Origin: Comamonadaceae bacterium
GTDB taxonomy: Bacteria > Pseudomonadota > Gammaproteobacteria > Burkholderiales > Burkholderiaceae_C
Reading direction: 5' to 3'
Assembly: GCA_013297875.1 (NCBI GenBank)
Contig: JAAFIW010000002.1
Span: 344,715 to 408,714, forward strand
DNA length: 64,000 nt
Shown: one piece after another, positions 16,318 through 25,145 of the stretch
Position numbering within the stretch: position 1 is the stretch's first letter
Layout of the letters: each line of letters begins with the position of its first letter
Notes under the pieces: generated by a model
The model's database searches: none
What the model was told of the DNA's origin: nothing
Seen by the model: only the letters and a program-made list of their open reading frames with translations
Made by a program: the position numbers and the translations under genes

Positions 16318-17799
16318 ATGCCCTTGCCTGCATTCACGGCTTCTATCTCCCGTCGACTGGCCATGTTGTGCGGTGTGGCCGCAGTGGCCGCCTGTGCCAG
16401 TGCGCCGCCTATGGACGCTGCATCGGTCATCTCCAAAGCCGAGGCGGCCATGGGCGGCACCACGCTGGCTACCTTGCGTTTTGCCGGCAGCGGTACCGGT
16501 GGCATTTTTGGTCAAGCCTATACCGCCGGCGATGCCTGGCCCAAAACCAACATCAGCAGTTTTGCCCGCATGGTGGACTACCCCAACGCCGGCATGCGCC
16601 AGGACACGGCGCTCAGCCGCGCCGAGCCCAATGGTGGCGGTGCCGTGCCCTTGATGGGCCAGGGGGAGCAGCGCGCCACGGCCATGCTGCAAGGCGTGCA
16701 CGCATGGAACATGGTGGGCCCGGCACCCACGGCAAGCCCGGTGGCACTGGACGCCCGGATTCATGACTTGTGGACCACGCCGCATGGTGTGCTCAAGGCC
16801 GCGTTGAAAAACAAGGCGACCGTCGCCACGCGGGTGCTTGATGGCAAGAGCTACACCGCGCTGTCGTTCACCGAGCCCGGCCGTTTTGAAGCCACGGCTT
16901 ACCTGAATGCTGACAACCTGGTCGAGCGGGTCGACTCGCGACAGTCCAGCCCGGTGATGGGCGATGTGGACTCGGTCATCACCTACAGCGCCTACAAAGA
17001 CCATGGCGGCGTGAAATTTCCCAGCCGCATGACGCAGGTGCAAGGCGGCTCGCTGGTGCTGGATCTGCAAATCACCGAGGTGCAGCCCAATGTCACCCCA
17101 TCGATGGCAGCGCCCGAGCTGGTGCGGCAGTTTGCCGAGCGCGTGGTCGCCGAGAAGGTGGCCGATGGCGTCTGGCACCTGGTTGGCGGCTCGCACAACA
17201 GTGTGTTGATCGAAATGAAAGACCACCTGGTGCTGGTCGAAACGCCGCTGTACGACGGGCGCAGCGCCGCCGTGCTGGCTGAGGCAAAAAAGCTGGTGCC
17301 GGGCAAACCGATTCGCTTTGTCGTCAACTCGCACCACCACTTCGACCACTCGGGCGGTTTGCGCACTGCGGTGGCCGAAGGCGCGACGCTGATCACCAAT
17401 GGCCCGGCCAAAGCCTGGTTTGACAAGGCGCTGGCCAACCCCAACCGCATCAACCCCGACGCCCTGGCCCGTTCAGGCCGCAGCGCCACAGTCGAAGGCG
17501 TCGCCGCGCGCCGCAGCCTGACGGATGGCCAGCGCACGGTGGAGATCATGGAGATTGTGGGCAGCGTGCATGCTAAAGGCTTTCTGATGGTGTATCTGCC
17601 CAATGAAAAGCTGCTCATTCAGGCAGACGCCTACACCCCTGCCGCCCCCAACACGCCGCCGCCAGCCCAGCCCAATGGCAACCATGTGGTGCTGGTGCAA
17701 AACATCGAGCAGAACAAGTTGAATGTTGAGCGCATCCTGCCGCTGCACGGGCGAGTCGTGCCGCTCAGCGAGTTGATGACGGCGGTGGGCCGGAAATAG
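16318..17799 (+). CDS. Metallo-beta-lactamase-fold lipoprotein
   Basis: A 493-residue exported protein. Start ATG 16318 follows CCTGGAG; the N-terminus ends in VAAVAAC-ASAPP, a lipobox, so the protein is probably lipid-anchored. Residues ~30-270 form a beta-rich domain (outer-membrane lipoprotein-like: AAMGGTTLATLRFAGSGTGG, later SVITYSAYKDHGGVKFPSRM). The C-terminal half carries the metal-binding HHHFDHSGG at about residue 340 and GSVHAKGFLMVYLPNEKLLIQADAY for the following histidine and aspartate positions. The family includes periplasmic hydrolases of unknown substrate; a role in beta-lactam breakdown is not implied. Confidence 0.85.
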   Translation: MPLPAFTASISRRLAMLCGVAAVAACASAPPMDAASVISKAEAAMGGTTLATLRFAGSGTGGIFGQAYTAGDAWPKTNISSFARMVDYPNAGMRQDTALSRAEPNGGGAVPLMGQGEQRATAMLQGVHAWNMVGPAPTASPVALDARIHDLWTTPHGVLKAALKNKATVATRVLDGKSYTALSFTEPGRFEATAYLNADNLVERVDSRQSSPVMGDVDSVITYSAYKDHGGVKFPSRMTQVQGGSLVLDLQITEVQPNVTPSMAAPELVRQFAERVVAEKVADGVWHLVGGSHNSVLIEMKDHLVLVETPLYDGRSAAVLAEAKKLVPGKPIRFVVNSHHHFDHSGGLRTAVAEGATLITNGPAKAWFDKALANPNRINPDALARSGRSATVEGVAARRSLTDGQRTVEIMEIVGSVHAKGFLMVYLPNEKLLIQADAYTPAAPNTPPPAQPNGNHVVLVQNIEQNKLNVERILPLHGRVVPLSELMTAVGRK

Positions 17800-17817
17800 A
17801 TGTAGCGGCTACAGACC

Positions 17818-18090
17818 GTGGATACTGATCAAGCAGCTGTGAATATCGAAGCATCCGTGCTGCTGATGGGCATGGACGCGCAGATGCTGCAAAAGCTGGC
17901 CACCCTGGAAATGCCGTTTGGCAAATACCACGGCCGGGTGCTGGCTGACCTGCCCGGAAACTACTTGCACTGGTTTGCCCGTCAGGGTTTTCCGCCGGGC
18001 GAATTGGGGCGTCTGCTGGCGCTGATGCACGAGATTGACCACAACGGCTTGAAGCATTTGCTCCAGCCGCTGAGACGAAATCAGCTATGA
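17818..18090 (+). CDS. DUF3820 family protein
   Basis: The core LATLEMPFGKYHGRVLADLPGNYLHWFARQGFPPGELGRLLALMHEIDHNGL is the DUF3820 signature (MPFGKYxG ... YLxWF ... G). Family members are about 70-80 residues. The frame opens with GTG at 17818 (90 residues), but ATG at 17866 or 17872 would fit the family length better; no clear ribosome-binding site decides. Function is unknown; the fold resembles the quorum-sensing regulator-associated or exonuclease-linked short domains in which F-G-K-Y-G motifs occur. Confidence 0.8.
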   Translation: MDTDQAAVNIEASVLLMGMDAQMLQKLATLEMPFGKYHGRVLADLPGNYLHWFARQGFPPGELGRLLALMHEIDHNGLKHLLQPLRRNQL

Positions 18091-18105
18091 AAAAGGGGGT
18101 TCACT

Positions 18106-18160
18106 TGCTACGAAATAAATAGCTGCTTGAGCACATTCTCACGGCTCAAAACAGCTATTT
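18106..18160 (+). repeat. Dispersed element copy 5 (core 18120-18133)
   Basis: Perfect core TAGCTGCTTGAGCA with GCTACGAAATAA before it and CATTCTCACGGCTCAAAACAGCTATTT after it. It lies between the convergent DUF3820 and dctM genes. Confidence 0.9.
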
Positions 18161-18172
18161 GTCAAGATTTCG

Positions 18173-19465
18173 CTAGCCCATCAAGCCCGGCAACCACAAA
18201 CTCAACTGCGGAAACGTCAGCAGCAGGCCCAGCACGATTACCAGCACCAGCACAAACGGCCAGCAGCCGCGAAAGATGGCACCCAGGCCGACGCCGGGCA
18301 GCAGCGAGTTGATGACGAACAGGTTCATGCCCACGGGTGGCGAGATCAGGCCGATTTGCACCACCATCACGATCAGCACGCCGAACCACACGGGGTCAAA
18401 ACCCAGCGCGGTGATGATGGGGAAAAACAGCGGAATCGTCAGCAGCACCATGGTGAGTTCTTCCATCACCGTGCCCAGCACCACGTAAATCACCATCATC
18501 GCGGCCACGATCAAAATCGGCGACAGGCCCATGCCAGTGATCCAGTCTTTCAAGTCGCCCGGCATGGTGGTGAAGTTCACAAAGTTGGCAAAAATCGTGG
18601 CGGCAATCAGCAAGGCAAACAGCATGGCGGTGGTGCGGGCTGATTCCACCAGCACTTGCAGCAACACCGCCCAGCTCAGGCGGCCCCGAAACAGCGCAAA
18701 AAAGAACGCGCCCGCTGCACCAAAGCCTGCGCCCTCAGTGGCCGTGAACAAGCCGCCGTAAATGCCACCCAGCACCACCACCACCAGCAAGGCCACGCCC
18801 CAAATGCCGCGCAGGGCCTTCCAGCGGTCGGGCCACGAGGTGCGCTCGCCAGGAGGCGCATGCTCGGGGTCTCGCGCGGTCATCACCGAAATGGCCACCA
18901 TCAGCAGCGCCGCAGTCAAAAGGCCGGGAATGACACCGGCTGCAAACAGTTTGCCGATGTTGGTTTCGGTGGTGATGCCGTAAATCACCATGATGGTGGA
19001 CGGCGGAATCATGATGCCCAGCGTGCCGCCTGCGGCCATGACACCGGTGGACAGCGCGTCGCTGTAGCCCATTTTTTTCATCGACGGGTAGGCCACTTTG
19101 CTCATGGTGGCGGCCGTGGCAATTGATGAGCCGCATATCGCGCCAAAGCCCGCGCAAGCTGCCACTGTGGCATGCGCCAAGCCGCCGCGCAGGTGGCCCA
19201 CAAAGGCGTTCGCTGCTTGAAACAGCTCGTGCGCCAGCCCGGCGCGGGCGACAAAATTGCCCATCAAAATGAACAGCGGAATGACCGACAGCGTGTAGGC
19301 AAAGCCCGTGTCGTACACCACTTGTGCGGTGCTGGCCAAAGCCGGTTGCCAGCCGCGCACCAGGCCAATGCCCACAATGCCCACGCCGCCCATGGCAAAG
19401 GCCAGCGGAATGCGCATCACTGCCAGTAAAAAGATGGCAGCAAAGCCCAGGAGTGCGGCGGTCAC
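18173..19465 (-). CDS. dctM: TRAP transporter large permease (DctM family)
   Basis: A 430-residue polytopic membrane protein with about 12 hydrophobic segments. Characteristic pieces are VIPLFILMGNFVARAGLAHELF, FGAICGSSIATAATMSKVAYPSMKKMGYS, GGTLGIMIPPSTIMVIYG and LISPPVGMNLFVINSL, all hallmarks of DctM/SiaM large subunits. Start GTG at 19465 overlaps the TGA of dctQ (GTGA); a longer frame upstream lies inside dctQ and is rejected. It couples solute uptake to a sodium or proton gradient together with DctQ and the DctP binding protein encoded upstream. Confidence 0.93.
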   Translation of the reverse strand: MTAALLGFAAIFLLAVMRIPLAFAMGGVGIVGIGLVRGWQPALASTAQVVYDTGFAYTLSVIPLFILMGNFVARAGLAHELFQAANAFVGHLRGGLAHATVAACAGFGAICGSSIATAATMSKVAYPSMKKMGYSDALSTGVMAAGGTLGIMIPPSTIMVIYGITTETNIGKLFAAGVIPGLLTAALLMVAISVMTARDPEHAPPGERTSWPDRWKALRGIWGVALLVVVVLGGIYGGLFTATEGAGFGAAGAFFFALFRGRLSWAVLLQVLVESARTTAMLFALLIAATIFANFVNFTTMPGDLKDWITGMGLSPILIVAAMMVIYVVLGTVMEELTMVLLTIPLFFPIITALGFDPVWFGVLIVMVVQIGLISPPVGMNLFVINSLLPGVGLGAIFRGCWPFVLVLVIVLGLLLTFPQLSLWLPGLMG

Positions 19466-19977
19466 AGCGCACCGCCTTCGGCTTCGGGCTCGGCGGTATT
19501 GACGGGCTGGGCGGCCAGCATCAAGTGGGCTGCTGCGCATACGGCACACAGCACGGCCATCAGGTAAATAAAGGGTGCTTTGGAAATTTTCAGCTGCGCG
19601 GTGGTTTCGCCATTCACCACAAACTGGCTACCGAGCTGCCACATCAGCACCGCCAGCCCCAGCATGGCTGCGGCACACAAAAGCTGCACCAGCGGGCGTT
19701 GGAGTCGGGTGAGTGCAGCGGGCAAATAGCTGTCCAGCGAGTCAAACACCACGTGCTCACTGCGCAAGGTGACCAGGGGCAGCGCCGTAAAAATCACCAC
19801 CACCATCAACAGCTCGGTCAACTCCAGCGAGCCGGTGATGGACTGGGACAGCAGCTTGCGGCTCAAGACATCAAAAAAGGTCAGGGCCATGATGCCGAAC
19901 AAGGCCACTGCGGCCAGGATGCCGCAAAACCATTCCAGGTATTTTTTCAAGGTGTGCTCACTCGGGTGGGGTGCCAA
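19462..19977 (-). CDS. dctQ: TRAP transporter small permease (DctQ family)
   Basis: A 171-residue protein with four membrane segments: YLEWFCGILAAVALFGIMALTFFDVLSRKLL, then ELTELLMVVVIFTALPLVTL, and two more towards the C-terminus. FDVLSRKL and the LELTELLM block are the DctQ family motif. It pairs with DctM, whose GTG start overlaps this stop. It begins 57 bases after the dctP stop, with a hairpin in the gap. Confidence 0.92.
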   Translation of the reverse strand: MAPHPSEHTLKKYLEWFCGILAAVALFGIMALTFFDVLSRKLLSQSITGSLELTELLMVVVIFTALPLVTLRSEHVVFDSLDSYLPAALTRLQRPLVQLLCAAAMLGLAVLMWQLGSQFVVNGETTAQLKISKAPFIYLMAVLCAVCAAAHLMLAAQPVNTAEPEAEGGAL

Positions 19978-19981
19978 GTAA

Positions 19982-20009
19982 AACGGCCCCAGCAGGTGCT
20001 GAGGCCGTT
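19982..20009 (-). other. Intercistronic hairpin between dctP and dctQ
   Basis: Arms AACGGCC-CAGCA and TGCTG-GGCCGTT with one mismatch pair and a GG loop. On the minus strand it is followed by only four T, so it is more likely an mRNA-stabilising or partial-termination hairpin than a full terminator. Such structures commonly keep the binding protein at higher level than the permeases. Confidence 0.55.
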
Positions 20010-20033
20010 GTTCTGACAGGTCAGTTGGTGGGT

Positions 20034-21059
20034 TTACTTCTCAAGCCGTGCAATCTCGGCGCGGAAGTCGGAAAGAACCTTTTTGGCGTCTTTCAGGCCT
20101 TTGGCTTCTGCATCGGCAATCCACTTGGCTTCCAGGCCCGAGGTTCTGGTTTTCACATCGGCCACAAACTTGGCGTCGGCCTTGGTGAACTGCACGCCCG
20201 AGACCTGCATGTAGGCCATGCCTTTGCGGTCCTGGCTGTCCCAATTGCGGCCAAACAGGCGGGCGGCGAACTCACCCGAGACCTTGTCGACTGCGCGCTT
20301 TTCATCGGCGCTGAGCGCTTTATATTTGTCGGCATTCATCATCAACACGAAGCTGGTGTTGTACAGGCCACCGGGGAAGCTGGTGGCGTGTTTGATGATC
20401 TTGTCGATCTTGAAGGCCTCAACCGACTCCGCAGGGAACAGGGTGCCATCCATCACGCCGCTGCTCAGCAATTCGAAGCTCTCGGGTGCCGGTTTGAGCG
20501 TGACGTTCATGTCCAGGCTTTTGCTGATCTCATTGACCATGCCGCCGCCCACCCGGAATTTCAGACCGCCCAAGTCTTCCATTTTGGCGATCGGTCGCTT
20601 GGTGTTGTAGACCAGGCCGGGCCCGTGTGTGAACAGCGCCAGCGGCCGCACGCCCACATGCTCGTCAAACATGATGGGGTTCTTTTGTGCAGAGCGTTGA
20701 AACGCGACGGAAATAGCCTCGGAGTAGTTGCCCAGAAACGGAAACTCGGCCAGTTGCGTCGTCACGAAGCGACCCGGCGTGTAGCCATGCACGGTGAACG
20801 ACACATCGGCCAGGCCGCTCTTCACCGCGTCAAACGTGCCCGGTGCCGGTGACACGGCGCGCGGCAACAGGTTGCAACGAATCTTGCCCTGGCTCTCACC
20901 CGACAAGGCCTCACACCATTGGCGCAGGCTGATGGTCAAGATGTGGCTGTTGGGCACCCAGCTGGAGGCCGTGAGAATGGTTTGCGCGGCTGCTGGTGCG
21001 GCGGCCAGGGTGCACGCCAGTGCGCCAGCCGCAGCGATTGATTTGAGCAGGTGTTTCAC
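20034..21059 (-). CDS. dctP: TRAP transporter substrate-binding protein (DctP family)
   Basis: A 341-residue periplasmic protein. GTG at 21059 gives VKHLLKSIAAAGALACTLAA and a signal peptide ending AAAQ; GGAG lies 8 bases upstream. Core family stretches: TASSWVPNSHILTISLRQWCEAL, FVTTQLAEFPFLGNYSEA, MEDLGGLKFRVGGGMVNE (with the arginine that binds the ligand carboxylate) and LYNTSFVLMMNADKYKALSADEKRAVD. The ligand is some carboxylic acid; it cannot be named. First gene of dctPQM, divergent from etfBA. Confidence 0.92.
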   Translation of the reverse strand: MKHLLKSIAAAGALACTLAAAPAAAQTILTASSWVPNSHILTISLRQWCEALSGESQGKIRCNLLPRAVSPAPGTFDAVKSGLADVSFTVHGYTPGRFVTTQLAEFPFLGNYSEAISVAFQRSAQKNPIMFDEHVGVRPLALFTHGPGLVYNTKRPIAKMEDLGGLKFRVGGGMVNEISKSLDMNVTLKPAPESFELLSSGVMDGTLFPAESVEAFKIDKIIKHATSFPGGLYNTSFVLMMNADKYKALSADEKRAVDKVSGEFAARLFGRNWDSQDRKGMAYMQVSGVQFTKADAKFVADVKTRTSGLEAKWIADAEAKGLKDAKKVLSDFRAEIARLEK

Positions 21060-21136
21060 AGCGAATCTCCAAAAAATGTTGCAGTGCAACTTTAGTCTAA
21101 GGCCGCACCACGCACCGTACCGGTTTACCCGAATTA

Positions 21137-21154
21137 ACCAACCGCTTGGTTGGT
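21137..21154. promoter_or_regulatory. Palindrome ACCAACC-GCTT-GGTTGGT, candidate operator
   Basis: Perfect 7-base arms around 4 bases, in the 268-base gap between divergent dctP and etfB. Arm length and spacing fit TetR-family operators. It lies about 30 bases upstream of a TATAAT at 21185-21190. Confidence 0.45.
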
Positions 21155-21197
21155 AAATGCATGGTGGGTGTATTTAGGCTTGCATATAATCGGAAAA

Positions 21198-21211
21198 AGA
21201 ACGATCGTTCT
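21198..21211. promoter_or_regulatory. Perfect 14-bp palindrome AGAACGATCGTTCT, candidate operator
   Basis: It stands 8 bases downstream of the TATAAT at 21185-21190 in front of etfB, a position where a bound repressor would block transcription start. The sequence type (AACGATCGTT) is common among TetR-family sites. The regulator is not encoded in the gap. Confidence 0.5.
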
Positions 21212-21327
21212 ATTTTCGGGTGGGCAGCTCAGTTTTACCCAAAAGCGGGGGTGCCCACAGTGCCCGCGCAATAGAATCCAGAAGCTTTACGTGCACGTCA
21301 ATTCAACTCTAGCGGAGTCAGTTAAAT

Positions 21328-22080
21328 ATGAAAGTCCTGGTCGCAGTCAAACGCGTGGTCGACTACAACGTGAAAGTTCGGGTCAAGTCCGACAACACCG
21401 GCGTAGACATTGCCAACGTGAAAATGAGCATGAACCCGTTTGACGAGATCGCCGTGGAAGAGGCGGTTCGGCTCAAGGAAAAAGGCGCGGTGACCGAAGT
21501 GATTGCGGTGTCCTGCGGCGTGACCCAATGCCAGGAAACCCTGCGCACCGCGATGGCCATTGGTGCGGATCGCGCGATTCTGGTGGAAACCGCTGAAGAG
21601 TTGCAGCCCTTGGCCGTGGCCAAGTTGCTCAAGGCGCTGATCGACAAAGAGCAGCCCGGCCTGGTGATTCTGGGCAAGCAGGCGATTGACGACGATTGCA
21701 ACCAGACCGGCCAGATGCTGGCCGCGCTTGCCGATTTGCCACAAGCCACGTTTGCGAGCAAGGTCGAGATCGTCGATGGCAAGGCCCATGTGACCCGCGA
21801 GGTCGATGGCGGCCTGGAAACGCTGGCGATCAGCCTGCCAGCCGTCATTACCACCGACCTGCGCCTCAACGAGCCGCGCTACGTCACCTTGCCCAACATC
21901 ATGAAGGCCAAGAAAAAGCAGATGGATACCTACAAGCCCGAAGACCTGGGTGTGGATGTGTCGCCGCGTATCAAAACCCTGAAAGTTAGCGAGCCGCCCA
22001 AGCGCAGCGCAGGCATCAAGGTGCCCGATGTCGCCACGCTGGTGGCCAAGCTGAAGAACGAAGCCAAGGTCCTAGGTTAA
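21328..22080 (+). CDS. etfB: Electron transfer flavoprotein beta subunit
   Basis: A 250-residue protein, [20 protein letters not shown] at the start, the standard EtfB N-terminus and length. [23 protein letters not shown], the GADRAILVE block and the AMP-binding [26 protein letters not shown] are all present. GGAG precedes the ATG by about 8 bases. With EtfA it forms the FAD/AMP heterodimer that passes electrons from acyl-CoA dehydrogenases to ETF-quinone oxidoreductase. etfA follows after 27 bases and an acyl-CoA dehydrogenase after that. Confidence 0.97.
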   Translation: MKVLVAVKRVVDYNVKVRVKSDNTGVDIANVKMSMNPFDEIAVEEAVRLKEKGAVTEVIAVSCGVTQCQETLRTAMAIGADRAILVETAEELQPLAVAKLLKALIDKEQPGLVILGKQAIDDDCNQTGQMLAALADLPQATFASKVEIVDGKAHVTREVDGGLETLAISLPAVITTDLRLNEPRYVTLPNIMKAKKKQMDTYKPEDLGVDVSPRIKTLKVSEPPKRSAGIKVPDVATLVAKLKNEAKVLG

Positions 22081-22107
22081 TCCCACATATCAAGATTTGG
22101 AGCAAAC

Positions 22108-23040
22108 ATGAGCTGTCTCGTTATTGCAGAACACGACAACGTGTCCATCAAAGGTGCAACCCTGAACACCGTCACCGCCGCCATCGCCTGCGGTGGTGAT
22201 GTGCACGTGCTGGTAGCGGGTCACAACGCGGGCGGTGCGGCAGCGGCCGCAGCACAGATCGCCGGTGTGAGCAAGGTGATTCACGCTGAGGCTGCGGGCT
22301 TTGAACACGGCCTGGCCGAAAACGTGGCCGCCCAGGTACTGGCGGTAGCCGGTGCATACAGCCACATCGTGTTCCCGGCAACCGCCAGCGGCAAAAACAT
22401 TGCACCCCGCGTGGCTGCCAAGCTGGATGTGGGCCAGATCAGCGACATCATCAAAGTGGTCTCGCCCGACACCTTTGAGCGCCCGATTTACGCGGGTAAC
22501 GCCATTGCCACCGTGCAAAGCGCCGATGCCACCAAGGTCATCACCGTGCGCACCACCGGCTTTGACCCCGCAGCTGCCACCGGTGGCAGTGCTGCCATCG
22601 ACACCCCTGCGGCTGTTGCCGACAACGGCAAAAGCAGCTTCATGGGCAGCGAAATCGCTAAAAACGACCGCCCTGAACTCACCGCCGCCAAGATCATCGT
22701 TTCCGGCGGCCGTGCGTTGGGCTCCGGCGAAAAGTTTGCCGAGGTGATGACCCCGCTGGCCGACAAACTGGGCGCCGCCATGGGTGCCAGCCGCGCTGCC
22801 GTCGATGCAGGCTACGCCCCCAACGACTGGCAAGTCGGTCAGACCGGCAAGATCGTCGCGCCCCAGCTGTACATCGCCTGCGGCATCAGCGGCGCGATTC
22901 AGCACCTGGCCGGCATGAAAGACTCCAAAGTCATCGTCGCCATCAACAAAGACCCCGAAGCCCCGATTTTCTCGGTGGCCGACTATGGGCTGGAAGCCGA
23001 TTTGTTTACTGCTGTGCCGGAGTTGGTGAGCCAGCTGTAA
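22108..23040 (+). CDS. etfA: Electron transfer flavoprotein alpha subunit
   Basis: A 310-residue protein starting MSCLVIAEHDNVSIKGATLNTV. The C-terminal FAD-binding signature LYIACGISGAIQHLAGMKDSKVIVAINKDPEAPIFSVADYGL is intact, as is GGRALGSGEKFAEV. TTTGGAGC precedes the ATG. It forms the FAD-carrying half of ETF with EtfB. The gene is followed by a repeat-rich gap and an acyl-CoA dehydrogenase, its likely electron donor. Confidence 0.97.
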   Translation: MSCLVIAEHDNVSIKGATLNTVTAAIACGGDVHVLVAGHNAGGAAAAAAQIAGVSKVIHAEAAGFEHGLAENVAAQVLAVAGAYSHIVFPATASGKNIAPRVAAKLDVGQISDIIKVVSPDTFERPIYAGNAIATVQSADATKVITVRTTGFDPAAATGGSAAIDTPAAVADNGKSSFMGSEIAKNDRPELTAAKIIVSGGRALGSGEKFAEVMTPLADKLGAAMGASRAAVDAGYAPNDWQVGQTGKIVAPQLYIACGISGAIQHLAGMKDSKVIVAINKDPEAPIFSVADYGLEADLFTAVPELVSQL

Positions 23041-23057
23041 TCAATACCGTAATACCG

Positions 23058-23228
23058 AACAGAACACAGAGGCACAGAGGCACAGAGGGAATTCAAGAGG
23101 AATGAAAAGTAAGTAAAAATGGGTTCTAGCCCATGTAAATACTGCACCAGCAGCTATAAAAATAGGAGTGAATCATTCGGTTTTCCTCCTGCATTCCCTC
23201 TGTGTCTCTGTGCCTCCGTGTTCTGTTT
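23058..23228. repeat. Long imperfect inverted repeat (MITE-like) enclosing a dispersed element copy
   Basis: Left arm from 23058 carries ACAGAACACAGAGGCACAGA and continues to about 23107; the right arm ends at 23228 and is its imperfect reverse complement over roughly 45-50 bases (CAGAGGGAAT, GAGGAA and AACAGAACAC occur in both). The 197-base gap between etfA and the acyl-CoA dehydrogenase is almost wholly made of this structure. Confidence 0.8.
23115..23166 (-). repeat. Dispersed element copy 6 (core 23143-23156)
   Basis: Core TGCACCAGCAGCTA (two changes), with TGGGTTCTAGCCCATGTAAAT on its left in two parts and TAAAAATAGG on its right. It sits in the loop of the long inverted repeat 23058-23228. 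Confidence 0.8.
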
Positions 23229-23252
23229 TAAGACCCCTTGAATGAACCCACC

Positions 23253-25043
23253 ATGACCTACAAAGCCCCCCTCAAAGACATGCTGTTCAACATCCAGCAT
23301 CTGGCCAATATTGACCAGATTGCGCAAATTCCCGGCTTTGAGGAGGCGGGTTTTGACACGGCGCAGGCGGTACTCGAAGAGTGCGCCAAGTTCAACGAAG
23401 GCGTGCTGGCACCGCTGAACTGGGAGGGGGACAAAAACCCGTCGTTTTTCAAAGATGGCAAGGTCACCACCACGCCTGGTTTCAAAGAGGCTTTTCGCCA
23501 ATACGCCGAGGGCGGCTGGCAGGGCTTGCAGCACCCCACTGACTTTGGCGGCCAGGGCCTGCCCAAGACCATTGGCGCGGCGTGTGGTGAGATGCTCAAT
23601 TCAGCGAATATGAGCTTTGCGCTGTGCCCGCTGCTGTCTGATGGTGCGATTGAAGCGCTGTTGACCGCCGGCAGCGATGAGCTGAAGGCCACCTACCTGG
23701 ACAAGCTGGTCAGCGGCGAATGGACCGGCACCATGAACCTGACAGAGCCGCAAGCCGGCAGCGATCTGGCCATGGTGCGCACCCGTGCCCAGCCCGAGCC
23801 CGATGGCTCGTACAAAATCTTCGGCACCAAGATTTACATCACCTATGGCGAGCACGACATGGCCGAGAACATCGTGCACCTGGTGCTGGCCCGCGTGGTG
23901 GGCGCGCCCGAGGGCGTGAAGGGCATTTCGCTGTTTGTGGTGCCCAAATTCATGGTGGGCAAAGACGGGGCTTTGGGTGCCCGCAACGACGTGCATTGCG
24001 TGAGCATCGAGCACAAGATGGGCATCAAGGCATCTCCGACCGCCGTGCTGCAATATGGCGACCACGGTGGCGCTGTGGGCTACTTGGTGGGCCAGGAAAA
24101 CCGGGGCCTGGAGTACATGTTCATCATGATGAACGCCGCCCGCTATGCCGTGGGTGTGCAGGGCATTGCGATTGCCGAGCGGGCCTACCAAAAAGCCGTG
24201 CAATACGCCAAAGACCGTGTCCAGTCGCGCCCCGTGGACGGCAGCATCCAGGCCAGCGCACCCATCATTCACCACCCCGATGTGAAGCGCATGCTGATGA
24301 CCATGCGCGCCTACACCGAAGGCTGCCGCGCGATGGCGACCGTCGCCGCCGCAGCGTTTGACGCCGCGCACCACCACACCGATGCTGACGTGCGCAAGCA
24401 AAACGCCGCGTTTTACGAATTCATGGTGCCGCTGGTCAAGGGCTACAGCACCGAGATGAGCCTGGAAGTCACTTCGCTGGGCGTGCAGGTGCATGGCGGC
24501 ATGGGCTTCATCGAAGAAACCGGCGCGGCGCAGTACTACCGCGACGCAAAAATTCTGACGATCTACGAAGGCACCACCGCCATCCAGGCCAACGATCTAG
24601 TGGGCCGCAAAACGTCGCGTGACGGCGGCCAGACGGCCAAAGCCATCGCCGCGCAGGTGCAGGTGACTGAAGCCGAGTTGGTCAAACAAGGCAGCGCCCA
24701 TTCACTGGCTGTGGCCAAGCGCCTGACCGCGGCACGCGAGGCGTTTGTGGACGTGGTGAATTTCGTCGCAGGCAACACAAAAGCCAGCCCCAACGCCGTG
24801 TTCTCCGGCAGCGTGCCTTACCTGATGCTGGCGGGCAACCTGGTGGCTGGCTGGCAGTTGGCTCGCGCCATGCTGGTGGCTCAAACCCCAGCCGCCCAAG
24901 CCGAAGACGCCGCCTTCATGGCCGCCAAAATCACCACCGCCCGCTTCTACGCCGATCACCTGTTGTCCAAAGCCCCTGGCATCCGCGACAGCATTGTCGA
25001 GGGCGCTGACAGCGTGACAGCGCTGGCGCTGGAAGCGTTTTAG
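23253..25043 (+). CDS. Acyl-CoA dehydrogenase with C-terminal extension (DmdC/AcylCoA_DH_N type)
   Basis: A 596-residue enzyme. The N-terminal MTYKAPLKDMLFNIQHL is the short AcylCoA_DH_N domain of the ~600-residue acyl-CoA dehydrogenases; ATG 23253 starts exactly there, whereas ATG 23238 adds five residues. The flavin region MNLTEPQAGSDLAMVRTRA, the helical HGGMGFIEETGAAQYYRD and the catalytic glutamate in ILTIYEGTTAIQANDL are present. The last ~130 residues are the acyl-CoA dehydrogenase C-terminal domain of this subgroup. Substrate is a medium or long acyl-CoA or methylmercaptopropionyl-CoA; it cannot be chosen here. EtfAB encoded upstream is the likely acceptor. Confidence 0.92.
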   Translation: MTYKAPLKDMLFNIQHLANIDQIAQIPGFEEAGFDTAQAVLEECAKFNEGVLAPLNWEGDKNPSFFKDGKVTTTPGFKEAFRQYAEGGWQGLQHPTDFGGQGLPKTIGAACGEMLNSANMSFALCPLLSDGAIEALLTAGSDELKATYLDKLVSGEWTGTMNLTEPQAGSDLAMVRTRAQPEPDGSYKIFGTKIYITYGEHDMAENIVHLVLARVVGAPEGVKGISLFVVPKFMVGKDGALGARNDVHCVSIEHKMGIKASPTAVLQYGDHGGAVGYLVGQENRGLEYMFIMMNAARYAVGVQGIAIAERAYQKAVQYAKDRVQSRPVDGSIQASAPIIHHPDVKRMLMTMRAYTEGCRAMATVAAAAFDAAHHHTDADVRKQNAAFYEFMVPLVKGYSTEMSLEVTSLGVQVHGGMGFIEETGAAQYYRDAKILTIYEGTTAIQANDLVGRKTSRDGGQTAKAIAAQVQVTEAELVKQGSAHSLAVAKRLTAAREAFVDVVNFVAGNTKASPNAVFSGSVPYLMLAGNLVAGWQLARAMLVAQTPAAQAEDAAFMAAKITTARFYADHLLSKAPGIRDSIVEGADSVTALALEAF

Positions 25044-25057
25044 TCTTTTCACTCACT

Positions 25058-25108
25058 CCTAAAACGATAGCTGCTTGAGCAGTATCTAAAATGGCTATTG
25101 CCCTTTTT
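25058..25108 (+). repeat. Dispersed element copy 7 (core 25068-25081)
   Basis: Perfect core TAGCTGCTTGAGCA followed by GTATCTAAAATGGCTATTGCCC. It lies between the acyl-CoA dehydrogenase and the nitronate monooxygenase gene. Confidence 0.92.
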
Positions 25109-25145
25109 TCTTATAAATCCGAGACATTCCAAACTGAAGCACGCC

